Counted from the first letter of the stretch, positions 42,120 to 51,418 are shown. The stretch: DNA of 64,000 bases from Candidatus Methylomirabilis lanthanidiphila (GCA_902196205.1 CABIKM010000019.1:1-64000), one strand, 5' to 3'. Notes: generated by a model from the letters alone, not told the origin. Numbers and translations: made by a program.

Positions 42120-42926
42120 GTGGCGACGATTCAGTTAGACGATCTCCGCGTGTCGTATTCGGTGGAGGGAAAAGGGATATCCATGCTCTTTATCCACGAG
42201 GTCGCGACCGATCACCGGCTTTGGCACAGTCAGCGCGATTATTTTTCCTCGGCATACCGGCTGATCAGCATTGATGTATTGGGACATGGTCCATTCGAGT
42301 GGCCGCGGCGCGAGCTTTCGATTGAGCGCGCCGCGTTGCAGGTTCGGCAGCTCTTGAAGCGGTTAGGCACAGAGTCGACCTTCGTCATAGGCGTGTCCAT
42401 GGGTGCAGCGCTGGCGATGCGGATGGCGCTGGATACCCCAGAATTGGTCCGAGGGCTTGTGCTGATCAGTCCTTGGCGCTATCTGGATGACCACGCGAGG
42501 AACCTCATCGATCGACTGCTTCGTGTAATTGAGACCAAGGACATGGCTGCCTATGTGGATCTGCTATTGCGCTATACCTTGCCATCTGTGGCGATGGAAC
42601 GCTATCCGCCGAATGCTGCGTGGCTGCGAGCGATGGCGTTGGCTCAGAACACCGCGACAGTGGTCGCCGCCTGGACCGCGTGTTTGGCGTTTGACGTGAG
42701 AAATCAGTTGGGGCGGATTCGTGCGCCCAGCCTGGTCGTTGCAGGAATGGACGACCTGTTTACGCCGCCTTATCTGGCCAGAGCGGTAGCTGAGGAACTG
42801 CCCGCTAAGGAGTTGGAGATCTGGGATGGACATAGTCATTTCCCGTTCCTGGAGGATCCCGAGCGTTTTAATCGCCGGATCGACGCGTTTATCCGTTCCT
42901 GCATAAATCCGGTGGGAGCAGAGTGA
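42120..42926 (+). CDS. alpha/beta-hydrolase fold protein
   Basis: 268 residues. Nucleophile elbow GVSMG near 93-97 (Ser95), oxyanion strand MLFIHEVATDHRLW near 22-35, acid region VAGMDDLFTPP near 206-216 and catalytic His in WDGHSHFPFLEDPERF near 239-254 (the usual H-F-P-x-x-E-x-P end). Could deacylate or transfer an acyl group, but no substrate is evident. GTG start at 42120 gives the N-terminal strand TIQLDDLRVSYSVEG expected of the family. First gene after the sigma54 promoter; it shares TGATG with the NusG-like gene. Confidence 0.85.
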   Translation: MATIQLDDLRVSYSVEGKGISMLFIHEVATDHRLWHSQRDYFSSAYRLISIDVLGHGPFEWPRRELSIERAALQVRQLLKRLGTESTFVIGVSMGAALAMRMALDTPELVRGLVLISPWRYLDDHARNLIDRLLRVIETKDMAAYVDLLLRYTLPSVAMERYPPNAAWLRAMALAQNTATVVAAWTACLAFDVRNQLGRIRAPSLVVAGMDDLFTPPYLARAVAEELPAKELEIWDGHSHFPFLEDPERFNRRIDAFIRSCINPVGAE

Positions 42927-43486
42927 TGGAAGCTATCACGTCGGCAACTGTGGCGCCCCGGTGGCCCTCTTATAGAGATCCCATGAAGTGGTACGTGGTA
43001 TACACCAGACCTCGCCATGAGCGAACGGTGTGCGAGCGGCTGTTGCGTGATGGCTTTGAGTCGTGGCTTCCCTTGGCAATTGTCTGGCGAGCGACGAAAG
43101 GTGAGCCGCGCAAAGCCTCAACACCCCTGTTCCCTCGGCGCCTCTTTGTGCGGTGCTATCTCGAGATGTATAACCTCCTTGAATTGGTGACGACACCGGG
43201 CGTGATACGTCTCATGGTGGATGAGCATGGTCGGTTCGTCGTGATCCCCGATGAGGAGGTTGTTCTGCTGCGGCGTCTCTGCGAAGCCGAAGTCGCTGTC
43301 GAGGCGGCAACCTCCGGTTGCCCAGGCGTACGAGGGCAGGTGGTTGGCGGGCCGCTCGCTGGAATAACGGGCGTCATCCGAAGTGACCACCCGAAGGAAC
43401 TGCTCATCCCGATGCAGACGCTAAAGGAATACGTCACCGTTGCAATCGGTGAGGGAGAAGTGCTTCCGGTCTCCGTTGGCGAGTGA
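42926..43486 (+). CDS. NusG/UpxY-family antiterminator (first paralogue)
   Basis: 186 residues. NGN domain starts KWYVVYTRPRHERTVCERLL near 20 with LFPRRLFVRCYLEMYNLLELVTTPGVIRLM further on. The C-terminal KOW-like part GQVVGGPLAGITGVI is near 138. Such specialised NusG paralogues (UpxY, RfaH, LoaP) help RNA polymerase through long polysaccharide operons. ATG at 42926 overlaps the hydrolase stop; GGGAG is upstream. An unusual N-terminal extension of about 18 residues precedes the domain. Confidence 0.88.
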   Translation: MEAITSATVAPRWPSYRDPMKWYVVYTRPRHERTVCERLLRDGFESWLPLAIVWRATKGEPRKASTPLFPRRLFVRCYLEMYNLLELVTTPGVIRLMVDEHGRFVVIPDEEVVLLRRLCEAEVAVEAATSGCPGVRGQVVGGPLAGITGVIRSDHPKELLIPMQTLKEYVTVAIGEGEVLPVSVGE

Positions 43487-43651
43487 AGGCTCCAGGTACA
43501 GCCTTCACTGAAGAGTGGTCGTTGACCTGTGGACTTGCGTGATCCGGCCGATTACGCCGGTATCGCATAGCGGCGAGTCCAGGGCGTGTGAGTAGACACT
43601 GTAGATGGTTCGCCTTGGAAAAGCCCGGGACGAACCAAAGGGGGCGAAGCC

Positions 43652-44248
43652 TTGCCAGAATGTCTTGCCGGTAAGCCGCCGTTGGCCGACTACGAGAGAG
43701 CCGGAGAAGAGCCTTCGGAGCGTCGAACGCGCAGCGGACCCGATAGAGAGCCCGCGTGGTATGTACTGTGGACGCATAGTCACTGCGAACGGCTCGTATA
43801 TGACCAGCTCGCAGCAAAAGGATTTGACCTGCTGCTGCCGGAGATCGAAGTGTGGGCCATGCGTAGCGGCATCAGATATCGTTCGCGCGTCCCGATGTTC
43901 CCGAGCTATCTTTTCCTGCACCATGCGATCGATGCCGACAGTCACATTGAGGTGCGCAAGGCAAGAGGCCTTGTGCGGATTCTTGGAGAACGGTGGGATC
44001 GACTGGCGGTAGTCCCGGACACGGAGATCGACGCGATTGAGAAGCTGATGCGCTCCCACCTGTCGGTTCTGGCCCATCCGTACTTGCGCGCAGGGCAGCG
44101 GGTGCGTATCACCAGGGGGCCGCTCGCCGACATTGAGGGTATCCTGGTCAGAAATAATTCGGATAAAGGCATCGTAGTTCTTTCCGTTCACCTGCTTCAC
44201 CGAAGCGTCGCAGTAGAAGTAGATTGTACCGTGGTGGCCGCTGCCTAA
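43652..44248 (+). CDS. NusG/UpxY-family antiterminator (second paralogue)
   Basis: 198 residues. NGN domain AWYVLWTHSHCERLVYDQLA near 35-54, FPSYLFLHHAI and RKARGLVRILG; KOW motif GQRVRITRGPLADIEGILV near 151-169. Only distantly like the preceding paralogue, so not a recent duplicate. No ATG is available: TTG at 43652 (AAAGGGGG seven bases before) is the best start, leaving a 34-residue charged leader. The 165-base gap before it has no recognised signal. Confidence 0.82.
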   Translation: MPECLAGKPPLADYERAGEEPSERRTRSGPDREPAWYVLWTHSHCERLVYDQLAAKGFDLLLPEIEVWAMRSGIRYRSRVPMFPSYLFLHHAIDADSHIEVRKARGLVRILGERWDRLAVVPDTEIDAIEKLMRSHLSVLAHPYLRAGQRVRITRGPLADIEGILVRNNSDKGIVVLSVHLLHRSVAVEVDCTVVAAA

Positions 44249-44342
44249 ACACCTCAGATCATCGTGATCACTGTTGAGCTTAGGCGCCACGCGAGATCCA
44301 TCCGGCTGGGAAGTCAATGAGGCATTAGAATAAGTTGTCTCC

Positions 44343-44813
44343 ATGGCATCTATTCGAATCGTTATTGCTGAGGGTGATCCAGGGTTTCGTGAGGGGTTCT
44401 GTGAGCATCTCAGGTTGGTGCGGGACTTCGAAATAGTTGGAGAGGCGTGTGACGGACGAGAAGCGATCGCAAGTATGGGGCGGCTGGACCCGGATATCCT
44501 GATCCTCGATCTAGACCTGCCACCGATCGATGGCATGGACGTCCTTCGAGTGGTCGGATGGTTCAGCCCAAAAACACAAGTCATCATCCAGTCCGGCCAT
44601 GCTGAAGAGTCGACTATCCTGGAAGCGCTTGAACTCGGGGCCAGGGGATACATTGTCAGGGGTGGTGAAATAGACTTGGAAAAGGCGATCAGAGTCGTAC
44701 GGCAGGGCGAGGTGTGGGTCGGACGTCGGGTGTTGGCTCGAGTGTTGGATCGCCTTATCGGCGTTGGCGGTTCGGCCTTCCAGGTAAACGATGACGAACG
44801 ATTCTCCGCATGA
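44343..44813 (+). CDS. receiver-domain protein lacking the HTH output domain
   Basis: 156 residues. NarL-type receiver: IRIVIAEGDPGFREGFCEHL, ILILDLDLPPIDGMDVL (phosphoacceptor Asp near 54-56), VIIQSGHAEEST, LELGARGYIVRGGE. The usual lysine of the GAKGYLLK motif is arginine here. The linker helix RQGEVWVGRRVLARVLDRL that normally leads into a LuxR HTH is present, but the protein stops soon after (DDERFSA). Either an HTH was lost or it works by protein contact. No histidine kinase is nearby. Confidence 0.85.
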   Translation: MASIRIVIAEGDPGFREGFCEHLRLVRDFEIVGEACDGREAIASMGRLDPDILILDLDLPPIDGMDVLRVVGWFSPKTQVIIQSGHAEESTILEALELGARGYIVRGGEIDLEKAIRVVRQGEVWVGRRVLARVLDRLIGVGGSAFQVNDDERFSA

Positions 44814-44903
44814 GTTGGGCGATACGGAGTAGCGACCATATCAGTACAGGAGCGAGAGCTCTTATGGTCGGAGAGAGCGGTAGCTTTGAAGAGGAGTGTA
44901 GGA

Positions 44904-45659
44904 ATGAAACGAGATTGCTCGAGAAGCGTAGGGAGCCAAACGCGAATCCCAATCCCGCAGACGGCAGCCCTCTTGAGTATCTTATCTCTTTTATGGGGCT
45001 GCGGGGGGACTTCCATCACGGTCCCCCCCCTTTCCCTCGAAGAGATTCCCCGTATTCAAGCGGTCGGCAACTATCCCGATCAGAACTACCGGATCGAGCC
45101 GGGTGACACAGTCCGGATACAATACACCTTTCATCGCGAAATGGAACAGGAGGAGGTTGTCCGGCCGGATGGCAAGATGGCAGCCAAACTGGCAGGAGAG
45201 ATCACTGTATCCGGTATGACACCTGGACAACTTGAAAGGCTGTTGGTCGGACGAACCAGTGATCAGCTCCGTGATCCGGAAGTGGTAGTGAGCATCACCC
45301 GCTTTGGCGAAAAAAACGTGTTTGTCGGCGGGGAGGTCGGAAGGCCAGGATTGGTTGCCTACCGGAAGGGGTTGACCCCTCTCCAGGCGGTCATCGCCGC
45401 GGGTGGTTTTCAGACGACGGCTCGAACCGACAGCGTGATCCTCATCCGCAGGGGAGAGGGTGACGCGTTTGTGAGCCGCAAACTCGACCTGGCGGCAACG
45501 GTCACTGACGGCATCAAAGAATCCCTTCCTCTCGCTCCCCATGACGTTGTGTATGTACCCAGAACCGGCATCGCCGAAGCGGATCTCTGGGTTCGGCAAC
45601 ATATTACAGACCTGATTCCTTTCGTGGGCAAGGCAGGGGCCTCCGCTCGGTATCCATAG
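44904..45659 (+). CDS. polysaccharide export lipoprotein (XrtA-type, second locus)
   Basis: 251 residues. A lipoprotein signal (ALLSILSLLWGC, Cys33) is followed by a poly_export domain (YRIEPGDTVRIQYTFHREMEQ, VVRPDGKMAAKLAGEITVSG) and one SLBB domain (VFVGGEVGRPGLVAYRKGLT). Shorter than the Wza-like protein at 19711-20739, as typical for XrtA/EPS loci. ATG at 44904 is used; the TTG at 44886 adds six unneeded residues. Confidence 0.92.
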   Translation: MKRDCSRSVGSQTRIPIPQTAALLSILSLLWGCGGTSITVPPLSLEEIPRIQAVGNYPDQNYRIEPGDTVRIQYTFHREMEQEEVVRPDGKMAAKLAGEITVSGMTPGQLERLLVGRTSDQLRDPEVVVSITRFGEKNVFVGGEVGRPGLVAYRKGLTPLQAVIAAGGFQTTARTDSVILIRRGEGDAFVSRKLDLAATVTDGIKESLPLAPHDVVYVPRTGIAEADLWVRQHITDLIPFVGKAGASARYP

Positions 45660-45796
45660 ATGATAGGCCTATGTACATCACTCACCTTGGCCCGAGATAT
45701 GGAGCATCCCACATTATCTGCGTGAGGCGGTTAGCGGAGAAACGCATGAAGCTGCCGTTTGCGACCGTCATCAAGCTGCTTAGGTCTTTGGACTAA

Positions 45797-47668
45797 ATGT
45801 ATACTGCCTACTTCGGCTTTCAAGAGAAGCCTTTTACCGTTACCCCGGACCCACGATTTTTCTTTCCCAATCCTGTACACCATGAGGCTTACGCCAGCCT
45901 GCTATACGGGATCCGCGAACGCAAGGGCTTCATAGTATTGAGCGGCGAGGTTGGGACCGGTAAGACGACTCTCCTCCGAAGACTGATGAACAACATGGAG
46001 GCGAGTGTTCGCTTTGTGTTTTTTTACAATACCACCCTGACCTTTGAGGAGATCGTAAGCTTCACCTGTGAGGATCTGGGGCTGTCGACCAAAGACGGTG
46101 GACGACTCTCGAAAATTCAGGCGCTTAATGAATTTCTGATTGAGCAGTTGAAGAAAGGGGGGACGGGAGTCCTTCTGATCGACGAGGCGCAGAACCTGAG
46201 GGAGGAGGTATTAGAAAACCTCCGGTTACTGTCGAATCTCGAGACGGCCAGTGAAAAACTTATCCAAATTGTGCTGGTCGGACAACCAGAGCTTGAGACG
46301 AAGCTCGATCAACCAAGCCTCCGCCAGCTTAAACAGCGCATTGCCCTTCGTTGTCGACTTGACCGTCTCAAGGACCGGGAGGTAGGCCCCTTCATTCACT
46401 ACCGACTTCGCGCGGTCGGCTATGAACGGCAGGACCTTTTTCTCCCGGAGGCCATCCAGCGCGTGGCGCTATATTCGAAAGGCATCCCCAGGCTGATCAA
46501 TATGATCTGCGATAACGCCTTATTAATCGCCTATGCGGCCTCCCGAAAGACGGTGTCTGCTGAGATGATCGAGGAGGTAGCCAGCGATCTACGGTTAAAA
46601 GAGGTCGAGGCCCTCCAGCCATCGAATGATGAGCCTATGCCTGCTGCGGTCTCGCCGCTCCCACCTCAGGTTGAAGACATCCAATCTCCGGCGAGTGAGC
46701 CCGCTCAGGCGCCGGTTCAGCGTAAGCCGAGGCGCTTGGGCCGAGTGAGGGTCTGGACCTTCCTGGGACTCGTTCTCCTGGGCGGTACAGCGACAATTAC
46801 CGCTCCGCTGCTGGTCAGGGATCGCGTGTCGGGTCTTACCCTCACAATAGAAGAATTCCTTAAGAGGGTCAGGGGGCATGTCACATTCTCGCAGCCTCAT
46901 GTCGTCTCCAGCGAAACTAAGCAGCGAGCGGTCTCTTCGCCCCTCGGAGGTGAGCCCGTGGCTGACCTCCAAACGAAGTCTGAGAGTCAAAGCGCCTTGA
47001 ATCCGGATGGGTCGCCTCCGGCGCCGGCGGAGCAGGTCGAGCCGCGCCCCGCATCAGATCTCACCAAAGGAGATGATTCGCGGACGAAGTGGGAGGCCAA
47101 CTCACCGGTCCTCGACTCCAATCCGTCAGCCAAGAAGAACGCGATAGTTGAGACAAAGGGTGAGACTCAGGGCCGGATTGCAAGTCCCTCGCAGCCTCTT
47201 GCCTTAACGAATAAATGGAAGGATCAACCGGTCGTAATTCCATACGGCGCTACCATCTCTGAGATTGTTGTTCAGGCTTATGGAGATTACAACGCACTTG
47301 CCGTCGACCTCATCAAGGAATTCAACCCCCATATTGAAAACCTGAACTGGGTGAAAGCAGGAGAGAGGCTATGGCTCCCCCCCCTCACGCGGGACACCTT
47401 ACTGCATCGGGACAAGACCGACCGCTATCGTCTGATCCTGGCATCGCCGGAGGAAATACGGGCGGCGAGGACACTCCGAGATACTCTGCTGCAGAGGGGA
47501 TATGACGCAGTGATAATACCTCGAAGGGTTTCGGACAATCTCACCTTATACCGAGTAGAAATCGGCGGCTTGAAAAACCTTGCAGCGGCGGATCAAGCTT
47601 GCCACATCGCCACAGCGAGGTGCTGGATTTCGTTTGATGAGGATGCACGTCAAAGGGGGCAAGAATGA
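45797..47668 (+). CDS. XrtA/PEP-CTERM-type ATPase with LysM-like and SPOR-like C-terminus
   Basis: 623 residues. An ExeA/GspA-like AAA ATPase typical of XrtA exopolysaccharide loci: MYTAYFGFQEKPFTVTPDPRF, Walker A GEVGTGKT (50-57), Walker B VLLIDEAQNL (125-134), sensor VLVGQPEL. A membrane segment near 320-340 (VWTFLGLVLLGGTATITAPLLV) divides it from a periplasmic part: a disordered linker, a LysM-like IPYGATISEIVVQAYGDYNAL near 484, and a SPOR-like end (RLILASPEEIRAARTLRDTL). The peptidoglycan-binding end suggests anchoring the export machine to the wall. It overlaps the next start (ATGA). Confidence 0.92.
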   Translation: MYTAYFGFQEKPFTVTPDPRFFFPNPVHHEAYASLLYGIRERKGFIVLSGEVGTGKTTLLRRLMNNMEASVRFVFFYNTTLTFEEIVSFTCEDLGLSTKDGGRLSKIQALNEFLIEQLKKGGTGVLLIDEAQNLREEVLENLRLLSNLETASEKLIQIVLVGQPELETKLDQPSLRQLKQRIALRCRLDRLKDREVGPFIHYRLRAVGYERQDLFLPEAIQRVALYSKGIPRLINMICDNALLIAYAASRKTVSAEMIEEVASDLRLKEVEALQPSNDEPMPAAVSPLPPQVEDIQSPASEPAQAPVQRKPRRLGRVRVWTFLGLVLLGGTATITAPLLVRDRVSGLTLTIEEFLKRVRGHVTFSQPHVVSSETKQRAVSSPLGGEPVADLQTKSESQSALNPDGSPPAPAEQVEPRPASDLTKGDDSRTKWEANSPVLDSNPSAKKNAIVETKGETQGRIASPSQPLALTNKWKDQPVVIPYGATISEIVVQAYGDYNALAVDLIKEFNPHIENLNWVKAGERLWLPPLTRDTLLHRDKTDRYRLILASPEEIRAARTLRDTLLQRGYDAVIIPRRVSDNLTLYRVEIGGLKNLAAADQACHIATARCWISFDEDARQRGQE

Positions 47669-48435
47669 GTAGGACATACGATGCTTTAAAGAAGGCCGAC
47701 GCCGAGAGAGCGGGTGCAGGGAACGGTTCTAGTCGGCCGCCTGATCCTGTAATCTCGCCACCTCCACAAGGCTTGAGATCGCCCAGAATGAGCTTCACGC
47801 TCGATCCTTCTGTAGAGGAGGAATATCAGAAACTGCGCGGCAATCTCTTTGCCAGACCGGGAAAAGACGGTCTACGCACGGTCATGCTTGTCGGGTCGAG
47901 CCACGGCGAAGGGGTCACAACAACTTGTACCATTCTGGCCTCGGTTCTTGCCAGAGCCGGTGTGGGTGAAGTCGTCCTGATCGATGCGAACCTGAGAAGT
48001 CCCTCATGCCATGATCTCTTCACAGCCTCCGGCTCAACGAAAGGGCTAACCGATCTGTTGACAGGCGGGGTTAGGTCCAAAGACCTTGTCTGGCCGACTT
48101 CCATCCCAAACCTCTCGGTGATCAAATCCGGCCGTCCTCTCCTCCAGAGCCCCTCGCATCTGTACCAAGGGCAGCTTGTGGAATTGCTGGTCCAACTGCG
48201 CGAGGAATTTCGCTACACCATCCTTGATTGTGCCCCGGTGAAGGATTACTCCGACTCTTCCTTCCTTGCTCCCAATGTCGATGGGATTGTCTTGGTCATC
48301 CGGGCAGAGCGGACCAGGATCGAAACAGCCATCAAAACTAAGCGCCAACTTGAATGGGCGGGGGGGCAAGTCATCGGGGCCGTTTTGAACAGCAAGAAAA
48401 ACCACATTCCCATGGTGATCGAACGTCTCTTGTAA
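47665..48435 (+). CDS. CpsD/CapB-type ATPase with altered Walker A
   Basis: 256 residues, like the free-standing tyrosine-kinase ATPases paired with a Wzz protein. SRTYDALKKADAER at the N-terminus is common to XrtA-associated members. Walker A is GSSHGEGVTT (77-86), with Val84 where lysine is expected; A' VVLIDANLR (103-111) and Walker B YTILDCAP are near normal. No C-terminal tyrosine cluster. Known BY-kinases need the lysine, so this is likely a non-kinase ATP-binding or structural partner of the Wzz protein. Confidence 0.88.
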   Translation: MSRTYDALKKADAERAGAGNGSSRPPDPVISPPPQGLRSPRMSFTLDPSVEEEYQKLRGNLFARPGKDGLRTVMLVGSSHGEGVTTTCTILASVLARAGVGEVVLIDANLRSPSCHDLFTASGSTKGLTDLLTGGVRSKDLVWPTSIPNLSVIKSGRPLLQSPSHLYQGQLVELLVQLREEFRYTILDCAPVKDYSDSSFLAPNVDGIVLVIRAERTRIETAIKTKRQLEWAGGQVIGAVLNSKKNHIPMVIERLL

Positions 48436-48458
48436 CGTTTTTCGCAGGAGGAACCCCC

Positions 48459-49970
48459 ATGGAGACGAGTGAGCTATTTCACCCGGAGAGGACCCAAGAT
48501 CATCGCGACCTTGAGCTGTTCCGCAAAAGGACGCCGGATCATGGCGCCCCTGAACCTTGTCGCACTATTCTGAATACTCTCTTCAAATGGAAGCGGTTGA
48601 TCCTGACCTGTCTGGTGGCTGTCGTTGTTCCTGTATGCATTGTAACCCTCCTAAAGGATGCTCAATATCAGGCCACGACTAAGATACTCCTGAAGGCCTC
48701 GCGCCCCCAGATTGCCCTCAGTCCTGGAGGACTGGAGCGGAACGTCAACTGGCCCATCACGCCAGCCGTGCTCAAAACTGAGATGCAGATCCTGGAAAGT
48801 CCGGATCTGGTCCAAAAGGCTGGGGAAGCATCCGGCTACCCGCTTCTGAATGACGGCACACAAGAATCCACCGCTCAGAATGGGCGGACGCTTGCGTCTC
48901 TCCTGGGGCGACTCGATGTCAATCCCGTGCCCGACTCTAATGTGATGGAAGTAAGCTTCCGGGATCAGGACCCCGTTCGGGCGACCCGATTCCTCAACAC
49001 GTTGGCCGGTCGTTATCTCGAGAAACATGTAGCGGTGCACAGGGGCAACGGCGACGCCGCTAATTTCTTTACGCAACAGGCTGCTCTTTACAACACCCGA
49101 TTTGAGAAGGCCAAGGAGGCCCTCGCGCAGTACCAGGGGAAGGATAAGATTATCGACCTTAACCAGGAGATCACGCTGAATCTGACAACACTTTCCAAAT
49201 TCGAGGGGACGCTCAAGGAGATCCAGGCTGGAATCGAAGGCGCAGAGAAGGAGATCGGGATCCTTGAGCAGCAAGTGAAACAGCAACCGGATCAGATCTC
49301 AACGCAGAACACAGTGATGGTGAACCCGGAGGTCGCCTTCATTAGTTCAAAACTCATCGAGCTTGAACGGCAACGAAATGAGCTGCTTCAGCGTTACACG
49401 CCCCAGAGCCGTTTCGTAGTGGAAAAGGAAAACGAAATAGCTGCCCTACGGAAGCAATTAGAGGGGACCCAACAGCACGTTGCCGGCGATACAATCATTT
49501 CCAGGAATAAGCTGAGGGAGACCCTGAGCGAGCAGCTATTCCTCAAGAAGGCGGCCCTCGATTCCATCAAGGCCAAGAGAAGCGCCCTTCTCCCGGAGAT
49601 GGCTCCCTACCAAGCGCGGCTCAGTCTCCTTAAGAGCAGGAGTCTCGATCTGGAGAGGCTCCAGCAGGAGTTGAGCTCGGCTCGCGACGCCTATCTTCTC
49701 AGTACAAAGAAGGCCGAGGAGGTCCGCATGTCCACAGCGATGGACGAAGAAAAAATGATCAATGTGGTGATCCTGCAAGAGGCCGTTGCGCCTGTTTTCC
49801 CCTTGCCGAAAGGTTTGCTGATGGCTTTAGCGATGGCGGCGGTCTCCGGCTTGATCTTGGGTGTGGGGACCGCATTCGCCCTGGAGTTTCTTAATACGAC
49901 CATCAAACACGAGGATGATGTCGAGCGATTTCTCAAGGTTCCGGTTCTTGCCACTGTCCGCGAGTTCTAA
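48459..49970 (+). CDS. Wzz/GumC-type polysaccharide chain-length protein
   Basis: 503 residues without a kinase domain. N-terminal membrane segment RLILTCLVAVVVPVCIVTLL near 47-66, long periplasmic coiled coils (e.g. AALYNTRFEKAKEALAQYQG; LDLERLQQELSSARDAYLL), and C-terminal membrane segment LLMALAMAAVSGLILGVGTAFALEF near 449-473. Forms the co-polymerase with the preceding CpsD-like ATPase. CAGGAGGAAC precedes the ATG; the frame further upstream overlaps the ATPase gene. Confidence 0.92.
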   Translation: METSELFHPERTQDHRDLELFRKRTPDHGAPEPCRTILNTLFKWKRLILTCLVAVVVPVCIVTLLKDAQYQATTKILLKASRPQIALSPGGLERNVNWPITPAVLKTEMQILESPDLVQKAGEASGYPLLNDGTQESTAQNGRTLASLLGRLDVNPVPDSNVMEVSFRDQDPVRATRFLNTLAGRYLEKHVAVHRGNGDAANFFTQQAALYNTRFEKAKEALAQYQGKDKIIDLNQEITLNLTTLSKFEGTLKEIQAGIEGAEKEIGILEQQVKQQPDQISTQNTVMVNPEVAFISSKLIELERQRNELLQRYTPQSRFVVEKENEIAALRKQLEGTQQHVAGDTIISRNKLRETLSEQLFLKKAALDSIKAKRSALLPEMAPYQARLSLLKSRSLDLERLQQELSSARDAYLLSTKKAEEVRMSTAMDEEKMINVVILQEAVAPVFPLPKGLLMALAMAAVSGLILGVGTAFALEFLNTTIKHEDDVERFLKVPVLATVREF

Positions 49971-50005
49971 GATCGTTCAGGGATAGCTCACTCACGCAGC
50001 CCACT

Positions 50006-51418
50006 ATGCAGATTTCAGCCGCTAGAAGTACCGCAATGGAGCCGTGGGCTCTTGGGGCCGGGGGATTGTGCCTCGCCTTGCTCGTCGGCGGTGTGGCTTA
50101 CCTTGGCGGCCCGGTGCTCGTACCGGTCGTGATCGTGGCCATCGTGATGGGGTCTGTCATCCTTTTTCGACCGGAAGTAGGGGTTCTTGTCCTGCTCGCC
50201 ACGTTCCTGTTCAAGTATCCGAAGTTCCTTGAAGGATCAGGCTGGCTGACGATAAATAATCTCCTGGGGCTGACCTTAAGTGCGGTCCTCCTGGCCACTG
50301 TCGCTGTCCGAAAACAGCTCTGGTTTCTCAAGGCACCTCAGGTCCAGATGTTTCTCCTGCTGGGATTGGTCATGTATGTCAACTGGCTGTTCGTTGCTCG
50401 TATAGAGGCGCCCGCTCATCTGAGTCGCCTGGATTTAACCGGCAGCGACGTAGAGCGCTATATTACTCGACTGGCCTTTTTGACCTTCTTTGTCGCCTTC
50501 ATCCGGACCTCTCGACAGCTCCTGTTGGTGACCGGCGTGTTACTTATTGCCATCTTCCTGACCGTTCCAAACGCCATCCTGCACTCCCTGACGGCCGCCG
50601 GGAAAGTAGAAACACTCAGGGCAGCGGCAACCACCGGGATCGAGGCGGCGAGGAACTCCAATTATCTAGCCTTTATCTGTCTCATGGGGATCACTCTTAT
50701 CTGGTTTGCGCTTGTGGAGTACCGGGGAAGGTTGTTGCGTCTCCTGGGGAGCTTGGCGATTCTTACCCTGGTATTAACCATCGTTCTGAGCGGCTCACGG
50801 GCCGGCTTGATCAACCTGACACTTTTGCCCTTACTGCTTTTAGGCCAAAGCGGCTTACGACGAGGTCAGGTCGCTGCGGTGATCTTTCTACTTGTCCTCT
50901 CCATCAGTGTGAGCCTTGTTCTCGTTCCTCAGCCTGTCCTTCAGCGACTTGGCACCATCTTACCAACATACGAAGGCGAGGCAGTGTCCCGATCAACCGA
51001 ACTTCGTCTGTTGATGCAACACATGGGCCTTACGCGGTTTTGGGAGAACCCCTTTATAGGCGTGGGAATTGGGAACCTTCGATGGATGAATGCAATGGAC
51101 CCCACCTCCGGTGGCATACCGTTGGCTGCCCACAACGCGTATCTTCTAGCTCTCGCCGAGGGTGGAATCGTTCTCCTCGCAGCGTACCTTCTGCTGTTTT
51201 GGCAAACGTTTCGGGACCTTGGAAAAGCTCTGACGCTGTCCACTCTAGCCCCCGAAGTGTATCTCCGATGGCTGATCCTGGCCACCAGGACCAATCTTAT
51301 CCTCCTCATGGTCTTCTCCTTCTTTACGGACACCTGGAAGGAGTTCTATTACCTTCTCATCCTGGGAACCACGGCGGTGCTGTCTCAGCTCTATCGAAAG
51401 GCTGCAGAACAGTCATGA
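50006..51418 (+). CDS. O-antigen ligase/Wzy-family membrane protein
   Basis: 470 residues, 10-12 membrane segments. The Wzy_C region is recognisable: VLSGSRAGLINLTLLPLLLLG near 260 and GIPLAAHNAYLLALAEGGIVLLAAYLLLF near 370-398 (HNAYL is the usual conserved His segment). Such proteins polymerise repeat units or ligate polymer to a carrier. Shares ATGA with the next gene. ATG at 50036 is a possible shorter start. Confidence 0.88.
   Translation: MQISAARSTAMEPWALGAGGLCLALLVGGVAYLGGPVLVPVVIVAIVMGSVILFRPEVGVLVLLATFLFKYPKFLEGSGWLTINNLLGLTLSAVLLATVAVRKQLWFLKAPQVQMFLLLGLVMYVNWLFVARIEAPAHLSRLDLTGSDVERYITRLAFLTFFVAFIRTSRQLLLVTGVLLIAIFLTVPNAILHSLTAAGKVETLRAAATTGIEAARNSNYLAFICLMGITLIWFALVEYRGRLLRLLGSLAILTLVLTIVLSGSRAGLINLTLLPLLLLGQSGLRRGQVAAVIFLLVLSISVSLVLVPQPVLQRLGTILPTYEGEAVSRSTELRLLMQHMGLTRFWENPFIGVGIGNLRWMNAMDPTSGGIPLAAHNAYLLALAEGGIVLLAAYLLLFWQTFRDLGKALTLSTLAPEVYLRWLILATRTNLILLMVFSFFTDTWKEFYYLLILGTTAVLSQLYRKAAEQS

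Noticed and set aside
41698-42138. 146-codon open frame between the activator and the hydrolase
   Set aside because: Rich in Arg, Ser and His with no family resemblance; it covers the enhancer dyads and promoter and has no ribosome site.
43590-43720. Segment before the second NusG gene with GCGAAGCC and GGTAAGCCG pieces reminiscent of a cyclic di-GMP-I riboswitch
   Set aside because: The paired stems and the tetraloop-receptor arrangement could not be drawn convincingly, and the likely TTG start lies inside the segment.
44003-44012. GGCGGTAG resembling the core of an ops/JUMPstart element
   Set aside because: It lies inside the second NusG coding sequence, is only eight bases long and is not in a leader.
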